Assembly: GCA_009843625.1 (NCBI GenBank)
Contig: VYDD01000085.1
Location: 1-8,183, forward strand
DNA: 8,183 bases
DNA from: Gammaproteobacteria bacterium
GTDB lineage: Bacteria; Gemmatimonadota; Gemmatimonadetes; Longimicrobiales; Gaopeijiaceae
Direction of reading: 5' to 3'
Positions 1 to 5,102 of the stretch are shown piece after piece; within the stretch, counting starts at the first letter, position 1; every line of letters starts with the position of its first letter. Made by a program: the position numbers and the translations under genes. The notes under the pieces were generated by a model. It was given only the letters and a program-made list of their open reading frames with translations, ran no database searches and was not told the DNA's origin.

Positions 1-423
1 GGCCGCGACCACGAGCCGTCCCCGGATCCGGAAGGACTTGCTGATCAGCGTGGAGAAGCCCTCCACGATGCTGCCGCCCACGAGGCCCGCAAGGACGATG
101 TCCGAATTGCGAAGGAAGGCTTGCGAAGCGACGCGCGCGCGCCGTCTGTCGAACCAGTCCGGTACCTGACTGGCCTGCGCGATGAATTCAAGAAGGGATT
201 CGGGGATCCCGGCGCGAGGAGTGGCAGGTCCCTCGAGCGCCGCGGCCAGGGTTTCGTGAATCTCCTCCGGCGTCAGAGAGCCCAGATCGCCGATCACGGC
301 GTCGGCCAACGGATCACCGACGGTTGTGTGCCGGATGTAGGCCTCGGCCAGTTCCGGGTCGCGAGCCCGGGCCGCTTCAAAGCCCGCCGCGTAGGCTCCG
401 GGCACCCTGATATCAGCTTTCAT
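1..423 (-). CDS. MpaB/DUF2236-type oxygenase-like protein, N-terminal part (runs off left edge)
   Basis: Reading leftward from ATG at 423-421 gives 141 codons without a stop up to the window edge. The residues around 87-137 match the start of the ER-bound oxygenase mpaB / latex-clearing-protein (DUF2236) fold as I know it: VPDWFD at about 87-92, a short basic/aromatic helix, then the small-residue helix LAGLVGGSIVEGF at 111-123, leading into a basic stretch. Known relatives are haem-binding oxygenases, but the histidines expected to bind haem would lie beyond the edge, so activity cannot be judged. No signal peptide or membrane segment is seen at this start. The frame stays open upstream, with GTG codons near 456, to an in-frame TGA about 90 bases before the ATG. 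A slightly longer protein is therefore possible, and no strong ribosome site decides it. The family call is moderately sure; the substrate is unknown. Confidence 0.7.
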   Translation of the reverse strand, partial: MKADIRVPGAYAAGFEAARARDPELAEAYIRHTTVGDPLADAVIGDLGSLTPEEIHETLAAALEGPATPRAGIPESLLEFIAQASQVPDWFDRRRARVASQAFLRNSDIVLAGLVGGSIVEGFSTLISKSFRIRGRLVVAA

Positions 424-478
424 GGGGTATCCGATCAGCGCGGGGTTCAGAAACACCACCCCTCGGTACCATGATGTC

Positions 479-520
479 GGTCTCCAACGAGACGCAAGCG
501 GTCTTCACTGAGACGCAAGC
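479..520. repeat. Tandem 21-bp repeat (two copies) with internal dyad
   Basis: Copies at 479-499 and 500-520 agree at 18 of 21 positions; the last 11 bases of each, GAGACGCAAGC, are identical. Copy 1 contains the inverted repeat GTCTC-N4-GAGAC (480-493). Copy 2 keeps it with one changed base (GTCTT-N4-GAGAC). The period equals two DNA helical turns, so two bound proteins would sit on the same face. It lies 56-97 bases upstream of the oxygenase-like ATG, which fits an operator. This role is inference; no known regulator site is recognised. Confidence 0.6.
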
Positions 521-724
521 CCATGCCGTGTGATCACCGAACAGGACCTCGGCGAGTCGATCGGGCGAAATCGTTCATGGCTCGGACGGGACCGGGGCCG
601 GCACGCTGCGCAACTGGACCCGGTCGGCACGCGCCAATAGTGTTTCCGGGGCGGCGACGCCGGCTTTGGACCGACGACGCGCTTCCCGAGGCGGACGCGA
701 TGAGGATAACAGGCAATCCGGCGT

Positions 725-747
725 GGGGTGGGGGTAGTGAGGGGCGG
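725..747 (+). other. G-rich tract, possible G-quadruplex
   Basis: Runs of four (725-728), five (730-734), four (741-744) and two (746-747) guanines lie within 23 bases, about 30-50 bases before the porin-like start codon. A two-layer quadruplex could form from these, in DNA or in the 5' leader RNA. High base composition makes chance occurrence plausible. Confidence 0.3.
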
Positions 748-776
748 CCGAAGATGGCCTGTGGACGGGCGGTGGC

Positions 777-2051
777 ATGAAGGGTCCGAGCCTCATCGAT
801 GGCACGCGGTCAGCCTCCCGTCGGGCACGGACGAGGCGCGGGCCTTGGCCCGGATCTTGTCCACGCCTCCCGCTTCCCTGCCTCGTCGTGGCCCTCTCGC
901 TCTTCCCCCTGCCTGGTGCCGCCCAGCAGCCCGGCCTCTCCGGCTACTACCTGAACGTTGGCACGCATGTGGCGGAGAGCGTGCTTGGGCCGGCGGGCGC
1001 GTCGGACGTGCAGCGCCTGCGCCTCATGTGGAACGCGTCGCCCGGACCGCTGCGTCTGGACGCCGCGTACGAGCAAACCCTGACGTTACGTCAGGCCGGC
1101 GCTCCCAGCGCACAACTCTTCACCGCGGCGGGCGCGGTTGCCGGAGGCGACTGGCTCTCACTGGACGGCGAACTGCACTCAGGTGGGCGTGCGGAGTGGC
1201 GGCACCGCTTCGACCGGCTGAACCTGCGGGTGGACCTGGGCGCCAACGCCGACCTCACCGTCGGCCGGCAGCCGGTATCGTGGGCGACCACCCTGGTCCT
1301 CACCCCCGCCGACCCCTTCTCCCCGTTCGATCCCTCCGATCCCTTCCGCGAGTACCGCATCGGGGTGGACGCCGCGCGCCTCCGCTACTACCGCGGCGCG
1401 TTCACGCAGTTCGAGGTAGTCGCGCGGCCCGCCCGCATCGGTGACGGCGAGACGTTCACCCTGCTCGGACGCGCGAGCACCAACGCCGCGGGCTGGGATA
1501 TGGGGGGATGGGCGGGCGTCGTCCACGACACCTTCGGCGGTGCGGCCTTCCTGAGCGGAGCGGTGGGGTCGTGGGCGCTCAGGGCGGAGATGGCCGCACG
1601 TGACCTGGACGGCCGGACGGCCCTGCGCGGGGCGATCGGGTTCGACCGCACCTTCTTCGTCGCGGAACGCGACCTCTACGTCGTCATCGAATACCAACAC
1701 GACGGCCTTGGCGCGACCTCCCCGGACGAACTCGTCGCCATTGCAACCAGCCGCGCCTTCGCGCAGAGCGAGATGCAGGTGCTCGGACGGGACACGGGGG
1801 TGCTGCAGCTCTCCTATGCGCTACACCCGCTGGTGTCGGCGAGCGCGCTGTGGCTCGGGAGCCTGCGCGACGGATCGTTCCTCGTGTCTCCGGGACTGAG
1901 CTACTCGGCTAGTGAGAGCCTCGCACTGCGACTTGGGGCGTTCGTCGGCGCGGGCGACGAGCCGTTGACCGAGGCCTCGATCCCGATCCTCAGGTCCGAA
2001 TACGGGGCCCTCCCCAGAGTGCTTTTCGTGTCGGCGAACTGGTTCTTCTAG
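777..2051 (+). CDS. Secreted beta-barrel (porin-like) outer-membrane protein
   Basis: The protein has 424 residues. A basic N-terminus (residues 11-30) is followed by a hydrophobic core (about 31-47) and a likely signal-peptidase I site at GAAQ|Q (47-51). The mature part alternates polar and hydrophobic residues in short strand-like stretches, has few cysteines, and ends NWFF; a terminal Phe is the classic signal for outer-membrane barrel insertion. Residues 163-199 (GRQPVSWA, then TPADPFSPFDPSDPF and the basic IGVDAARLRYY) resemble the GRQ..SWG...P.D..NPF pattern of alginate-export/DUF1302-like porins. It is therefore probably a channel or structural barrel; the substrate is unknown. ATG at 777 is the only reasonable start before the hydrophobic core, although the n-region is long (about 30 residues) and the ribosome site is weak. 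The gene stands alone between a regulatory gap and the toxin-antitoxin promoter. The barrel call is fairly sure, the porin subfamily is not. Confidence 0.75.
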   Translation: MKGPSLIDGTRSASRRARTRRGPWPGSCPRLPLPCLVVALSLFPLPGAAQQPGLSGYYLNVGTHVAESVLGPAGASDVQRLRLMWNASPGPLRLDAAYEQTLTLRQAGAPSAQLFTAAGAVAGGDWLSLDGELHSGGRAEWRHRFDRLNLRVDLGANADLTVGRQPVSWATTLVLTPADPFSPFDPSDPFREYRIGVDAARLRYYRGAFTQFEVVARPARIGDGETFTLLGRASTNAAGWDMGGWAGVVHDTFGGAAFLSGAVGSWALRAEMAARDLDGRTALRGAIGFDRTFFVAERDLYVVIEYQHDGLGATSPDELVAIATSRAFAQSEMQVLGRDTGVLQLSYALHPLVSASALWLGSLRDGSFLVSPGLSYSASESLALRLGAFVGAGDEPLTEASIPILRSEYGALPRVLFVSANWFF

Positions 2052-2063
2052 CCCGAGATCCAC

Positions 2064-2092
2064 TTGCGAACGAGCCTTGTTGTAGCTACAAT
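2064..2092 (+). promoter_or_regulatory. Sigma70-type promoter of the toxin-antitoxin operon
   Basis: A -35 box TTGCGA (2064-2069, four of six consensus bases) and a -10 box TACAAT (2087-2092, five of six) are separated by exactly 17 bp. Transcription would begin near 2099, leaving a leader of about 20 bases before the antitoxin ATG. It starts only 12 bases after the porin-like stop codon, so the operon has its own promoter. Confidence 0.65.
2080..2091. promoter_or_regulatory. Palindromic operator for antitoxin autoregulation
   Basis: TTGTAGCTACAA is a perfect 12-bp palindrome covering most of the -10 box. It resembles the RelB operator of E. coli as I recall it (TTGTAATTACAA type), differing only at the central two bases. 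A ribbon-helix-helix antitoxin dimer bound here would block RNA polymerase, the usual autorepression of relB/dinJ operons. That DinJ binds it is inferred from position and similarity. Confidence 0.7.
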
Positions 2093-2109
2093 GTGGCTAT
2101 GCTGTAAAC

Positions 2110-2114
2110 GGGAG
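2110..2114 (+). promoter_or_regulatory. Ribosome binding site of the antitoxin gene
   Basis: GGGAG lies seven bases before the ATG at 2122. It supports that start over any downstream codon. Confidence 0.55.
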
Positions 2115-2121
2115 ATCGAGA

Positions 2122-2379
2122 ATGAGTACAGACACCGTTGTGCGCGCCCGCATCGACAGCGACACCAAGGCACGGGCCACCGAGGCACTCCAAGCCATGG
2201 GTCTGACCGTGTCCGACGCGATCCGCCTCCTGATGCTGCGCGTAGCAGACGAAAAGCGGCTGCCCTTCACCATCCAGGTGCCCAATCGGACCACCGTCGA
2301 AGCCATGAAGGAACTGGCCGACGGCAAGGGCCGACGGTTCGACAGCGTCGAGGAGTTGTTCCGCGATCTCGACATCTGA
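2122..2379 (+). CDS. dinJ: Type II antitoxin, RelB/DinJ family
   Basis: An 85-residue protein of the usual DinJ length. Residues 5-12 (TVVRARID) form the ribbon strand of a ribbon-helix-helix DNA-binding domain. The helix of the DSDTKARATEAL segment follows, then GLTVSDAIRLLMLRV (27-41), the family's most conserved stretch, and ADEKRLPF (42-49). The C-terminal part ends in an acidic amphipathic helix (FDSVEELFRDLD, 73-84) that in this family wraps and neutralises the toxin. Its stop codon is one base before the toxin ATG (TGAcATG), the typical coupled antitoxin-first order. It should bind YafQ in the cytoplasm and, alone or as a complex, repress the promoter whose palindrome lies about 30 bases upstream. 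Very likely functional: no truncation or frameshift is seen. Confidence 0.93.
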   Translation: MSTDTVVRARIDSDTKARATEALQAMGLTVSDAIRLLMLRVADEKRLPFTIQVPNRTTVEAMKELADGKGRRFDSVEELFRDLDI

Positions 2380-2380
2380 C

Positions 2381-2653
2381 ATGCTGACCCCGGTCCGCTC
2401 CTCGCGGTTCAAGCGCGACGTCAGGAAAGCAGTAGCGCGGGGTAAGGACATGGACAAGCTGCGGGCGCTGCTGGCAACCCTGGTCCAGCGGGAGCCCCTG
2501 TCCGCGCGTCATCGCGATCATCCGCTGCGAGGAATCTGGAAGGGCTACCGCGAGGCGCATATCGAACCGGACTGGCTCTTGATCTACCAAGTGAAGGGTA
2601 GCGAGTTGCACCTGGTCCGTACCGGTACCCACTCCGACTTGTTCAAGGAATAG
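2381..2653 (+). CDS. yafQ: Type II toxin, YafQ-type mRNA interferase (RelE superfamily)
   Basis: A 90-residue protein of normal family length. The RelE-fold N-terminus begins with the basic SSRFKRDVRKA helix (7-17). The catalytic set known from E. coli YafQ (His50, His63, Asp67, Trp68, His87, Phe91) appears complete here, shifted by three, as His47, His60, Asp64, Trp65, His84 and Phe88, within the motifs RDHPLRGIWKGYREAHIEPDW and TGTHSDLF. The family cleaves mRNA on the ribosome. Translation is probably coupled to dinJ: the start follows its stop by one base, and no strong ribosome site lies directly before it. As all catalytic positions are present, an active toxin is expected. The gene meets the leftward methyltransferase-like gene tail to tail, 43 bases away. 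Confidence 0.93.
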   Translation: MLTPVRSSRFKRDVRKAVARGKDMDKLRALLATLVQREPLSARHRDHPLRGIWKGYREAHIEPDWLLIYQVKGSELHLVRTGTHSDLFKE

Positions 2654-2678
2654 GCGGATCGCGCCGACGCCCATCCGC
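2654..2678. terminator. Weak inverted repeat between convergent genes
   Basis: GCGGAT (2654-2659) and ATCCGC (2673-2678) can pair as a 6-bp stem with a 13-base loop, directly after the toxin stop codon and before the end of the convergent gene. There is no T tract on either strand. It may act as a bidirectional stop, but the stem is short and could be chance. Confidence 0.25.
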
Positions 2679-2696
2679 TCGAGTTGGCGACGACGT

Positions 2697-3167
2697 CTAA
2701 CCCATTCCCCGCGGCAGCCAGCGCCCGACCCGCTTCATGTAGGCCACATACTCGTCCCCGAATTCCCGCGTGAGGCGCGGTTCCTCGTAGAGCCGGATGA
2801 ACAGCGAGAAGAAGACGAAGATCGCGCCCCCGTAGGCCCAGAGGACCGGCATCCCGTAGAGAACGGCCCACCCCGTGACCGCGCTCAGGACCGCCACGTA
2901 CATGGGGTTGCGCGTGTAGCGGTAGAACCCGCGCGTCACCAGCCGCCTGGGCGCGTCGGTGATCGCAGGCGTGCCTCTGCCGAACGACGCGAAGTCCCAC
3001 GCCGATCGCAGGTAAAGGACGGCGCCGAGCGCCAGGAGAAGGAGGGCGAGGACGCGAGTGGCGCCGGCCGCTGCCGCCCGGTCCCCCGCGATGAGCAGCG
3101 GGATGAGCACCGCAACGCTCCCGGGCACCACCACCGTGAACAGGGCCGTCTTCAGCAACGGGCTCAT
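2697..3167 (-). CDS. ICMT/PEMT-like integral membrane methyltransferase
   Basis: The protein has 156 residues. Hydrophobic segments lie at about 6-27, 37-55 and 89-126 (the last probably two spans). The C-terminal third carries the isoprenylcysteine carboxyl methyltransferase / phospholipid methyltransferase signature: GFYRYTRNPMY (80-90), EEP (128-130), FGDEYVAYMKRVGRWLP (136-152). In this superfamily these residues form the S-adenosylmethionine and substrate site at the membrane surface. Bacterial members are mostly uncharacterised and may methylate lipids or small molecules, so no substrate is assigned. The frame is open upstream into the nuclease gene, but ATG at 3167 is chosen because GAGG (3174-3177) stands six bases before it and the signature proteins begin about here. 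It lies 16 bp after the nuclease stop, so the two genes are probably co-transcribed. Confidence 0.85.
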   Translation of the reverse strand: MSPLLKTALFTVVVPGSVAVLIPLLIAGDRAAAAGATRVLALLLLALGAVLYLRSAWDFASFGRGTPAITDAPRRLVTRGFYRYTRNPMYVAVLSAVTGWAVLYGMPVLWAYGGAIFVFFSLFIRLYEEPRLTREFGDEYVAYMKRVGRWLPRGMG

Positions 3168-3173
3168 GTCGTG

Positions 3174-3177
3174 CCTC
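3174..3177 (-). promoter_or_regulatory. Ribosome binding site of the methyltransferase-like gene
   Basis: On the minus strand GAGG precedes the ATG at 3167 by six bases and sits wholly within the 16-base gap after the nuclease stop codon. It fixes the start and supports an operon. Confidence 0.6.
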
Positions 3178-3183
3178 GGAAGC

Positions 3184-4281
3184 TCAATCGAACAGTATCT
3201 CCAAATCTCCCGAGTTGTGACCGAAGACGCCAAGCAGCCGGCTGCAACGCCGTTCGATCGCCTTAGCAGATAGATGTACATCAATGAAATAGGAGGACCC
3301 CATGATTCCGCTGGCGGAGCGTAACTCTGTCGGATCAGTAGAAACCCAGGGGAGCTTTCTTCCACGTAGCTCCAGGGCCTTTTCGAACTCGCCTCCGTGC
3401 TTCTCGAAAAGGGCACTTGCTACGCCAGCGAGCACCGCTCGGTGAGTTGTCGCGCTGTGGTACTTTCCCCAGAGCCGGAATCCCGTGGGGCTTGGACCTG
3501 GCGGTCTCCTCTTACGGGGAGGCGTCTTGCTCTTGCCTGGCTTCGCGTCTCCGCTCGTCGGTCGCGGGTCGACCGGATCAGGCGGAGGACCCACCGGATA
3601 CCCGCTGTCGTCAGGCAAGGGGTCCCCACGCAGAACGGAGATGATGAGTTCCGGGGCTGGTTGAAGACGCGTCTTCTCGTGAACGCGCCGCGTCACCAAT
3701 TCGATGAGTTCCTGGTCGGGATCTGTCTGCATTCCGCGCCAAACTTCGGGAGTCCTCTTCCGAAGCTTCGTGAGGTCACGAAGGACACGGAGTGCTTGCT
3801 TGGCTCGCTCTTCCGAACGATGACCCAGGAGTTCTTCCCGCGACAGATAGTTCTCAAAGCTCGCCGCTACCCGTTCAGTCGAATCCGACTTGATGTCCAA
3901 CACCTCGAACCGCCTGCTCTCGGGCGGCCCCTTCTCCCTCGGCAAATAGAACCACCATTCGAGACCATCCGTAAGTGCGCAGATGTCCACGCCCACACGA
4001 AAAGCGTACTCAAGTACCTGATCCAGATGGTCATCAAGCTTCTGCCCAGGCGCCTTTACTTCGATGAACGCGACCACATGGGGCCTTCCGATGAGGGCGA
4101 TATCGATTCGACGCTTCTTGCTCTTGTCACCGGCGTTGTACTCAAGTTGGACTCGGTTCGGGTCGGCCTGATCCCATCCGAGAGCTGTCAGAGTCGGCAG
4201 GACCGCCTGTACCTTCGTGCTCTCCTCGTTGGGGGGCACGGGGAGTGACCGGATGCGGTCGATCGTCTCTCGCAGGGGCAT
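3184..4281 (-). CDS. Stand-alone HsdR-N-domain (PD-(D/E)XK) nuclease-like protein
   Basis: The protein has 365 residues. The N-terminal half matches the type I restriction enzyme R-subunit N-terminal domain (HSDR_N / COG4748 type). A helical start with NEESTKVQAVLPTLTALGWD (18-37) leads to the nuclease core: Asp60 in RRIDIAL, Glu74-Val-Lys76 in AFIEVKAPG, and the Gln88-xxx-Tyr92 motif, all three hallmark elements of HsdR nucleases. Residues 102-115 (ALTDGLEWWFYLP) complete the domain. A helical region (150-220) and a Pro/Lys-rich linker (about 221-265) follow, then a distinct C-terminal domain (about 268-365) that I cannot name. No helicase/translocase motifs are present, unlike true HsdR (about 1000 residues), and no HsdM/HsdS is nearby. 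ATG at 4281 is chosen for its GGAG at 4288-4291; the frame is open further upstream. Its base composition is lower in GC than its neighbours, suggesting transfer. A DNA-cleaving or DNA-binding defence role is likely but unproven. Confidence 0.85.
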   Translation of the reverse strand: MPLRETIDRIRSLPVPPNEESTKVQAVLPTLTALGWDQADPNRVQLEYNAGDKSKKRRIDIALIGRPHVVAFIEVKAPGQKLDDHLDQVLEYAFRVGVDICALTDGLEWWFYLPREKGPPESRRFEVLDIKSDSTERVAASFENYLSREELLGHRSEERAKQALRVLRDLTKLRKRTPEVWRGMQTDPDQELIELVTRRVHEKTRLQPAPELIISVLRGDPLPDDSGYPVGPPPDPVDPRPTSGDAKPGKSKTPPRKRRPPGPSPTGFRLWGKYHSATTHRAVLAGVASALFEKHGGEFEKALELRGRKLPWVSTDPTELRSASGIMGSSYFIDVHLSAKAIERRCSRLLGVFGHNSGDLEILFD

Positions 4282-4287
4282 TCCTGG

Positions 4288-4291
4288 CTCC
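4288..4291 (-). promoter_or_regulatory. Ribosome binding site of the nuclease-like gene
   Basis: GGAG on the minus strand stands six bases before the ATG at 4281. It decides this start within a frame that remains open upstream. Confidence 0.55.
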
Positions 4292-4467
4292 AGTTGGCAC
4301 GTTGGGTCGAACCCTTGGCGCAGATCGAACGAAACTGGGACGTGACCATGAAGGCTTGCAAGTACAGCACTTGGCACCGAACCGATGAGTTGTACGTCAG
4401 GTAGCGAGGGCTCATTCTCGGTAACCCCGGGATAGCAGCCGCACACTCTCACGACCACGAGTCTCCC

Positions 4468-4992
4468 ATGAACCACCTCGGCAACCCTTCCCTCCCCGTC
4501 GTCACCCGCTCGGTCGCGTTCCGCGACTTCGTGGTCTTTCAGGTCAAGCTCGCGCTGGACGGGGTCAAGGATGCGGTCCTGATGAGCCTGTCGGTCATCG
4601 CGATCGTGATCGACATGATCGCCGGGGGAGGCAGGCGTCCCCGCCGCTTCTACGCCGTCATCCGGCTGTGCTCGCGCTTCGACCGGTGGCTCAGGCTGCA
4701 CAGCACGAAGGGGTTCGCCGAGACGGGGGAGCTGCTCTGGCCGGACCAGCCAGGGACCGGCGCCGGAATCGGCGAGCGGCGCATGCTGGGATCCGACGCC
4801 GACACCCTCATCGAGCGGGTCGAGGACCTTGCGCGGCGCGAGAGCAAGTCCGCGGAGCGCTGGCTCGACGATATGATCGAGCGCCAGCGCCGGGCCGGAG
4901 GGCGCATGCGCGAGGCCCCGGGCCGGGAGACGACGGACTACGACCGCGATCTTGAGGACTTCGACCGCGACCTCAGATCGCGCGGGCGCTGA
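4468..4992 (+). CDS. Unrecognised membrane-anchored protein
   Basis: A 174-residue protein that I cannot assign to a named family. Third codon positions are strongly G/C, like the neighbouring real genes, which supports coding. Residues 17-35 (AFRDFVVFQVKLALDGVKD) form an amphipathic helix leading into one hydrophobic span (about 36-53, AVLMSLSVIAIVIDMIAG). A basic segment follows (55-76, with FYAVIRLCSRFDRWLRL), suggesting a cytoplasmic or membrane-surface face. Residues 110-145 are a highly charged, probably helical or coiled stretch, and the tail repeats a D-[YF]-DRDL pattern (148-159). No catalytic motif or signal-peptidase site is seen. The start ATG at 4468 has only a weak ribosome site. 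It is divergent from the nuclease gene (186-base gap) and 110 bases ahead of the TPR gene in the same direction, so co-transcription with the TPR gene is possible but not shown. Confidence 0.7.
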   Translation: MNHLGNPSLPVVTRSVAFRDFVVFQVKLALDGVKDAVLMSLSVIAIVIDMIAGGGRRPRRFYAVIRLCSRFDRWLRLHSTKGFAETGELLWPDQPGTGAGIGERRMLGSDADTLIERVEDLARRESKSAERWLDDMIERQRRAGGRMREAPGRETTDYDRDLEDFDRDLRSRGR

Positions 4993-5089
4993 GACGACAA
5001 GGCACGGCACCAGCACGGGTCCCATGTCGACATCTCTGGCGCACGTCCCTCCATCGGGGCAGTTTGCGAGGAGAATCGGACTCATCCTC

Positions 5090-5095
5090 AGGAGG
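5090..5095 (+). promoter_or_regulatory. Strong ribosome binding site of the TPR gene
   Basis: AGGAGG, a full Shine-Dalgarno core, lies seven bases before ATG at 5103. It rules out the in-frame ATG at 5064, which would also bury the signal peptide behind 13 extra polar residues. Confidence 0.8.
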
Positions 5096-5102
5096 CTGCG
5101 CC

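Larger units (their letters stand above)
424..776. other. Gene-free gap between divergent genes
   Basis: This gap separates the leftward oxygenase-like gene from the rightward porin-like gene, so it should hold promoters for both. I see no convincing gene: the open frames on both strands are Arg/Pro/Gly-rich and lack family features. It contains the 21-bp tandem repeat at 479-520 and the G-rich tract at 725-747, listed separately. No clear -35/-10 pair was found in either direction. The minus-strand TTGCGT motifs inside the tandem repeat resemble a -35 but lack a good partner. Confidence 0.6.

Noticed and set aside
479..520. CRISPR-like array
   Set aside because: Only two directly abutting 21-bp copies with no spacer between them and no cas genes.
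530..640. Short GTG-initiated frame beginning VITEQDLGESIG
   Set aside because: The first residues look protein-like, but the rest is Arg-rich and it stops after about 36 codons; insufficient support.
523..780. 85-residue open frame in the left gap, and short minus-strand frames there
   Set aside because: Arg/Gly/Pro-rich composition, no ribosome site and no recognisable motif.
3168..3416. Longer methyltransferase protein starting at 3416
   Set aside because: The added 83 residues overlap the nuclease coding region, and ATG 3167 has its own ribosome site.
3397..4248. 283-residue open frame on the plus strand opposite the nuclease gene
   Set aside because: Shadow of the nuclease gene, whose catalytic motifs are clear on the other strand.
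4371..4398. TTGGCA followed by TACGTC as a promoter for the 4468 gene
   Set aside because: The -35 match is good but the -10 match is poor and the spacing is 16; not distinguishable from chance.
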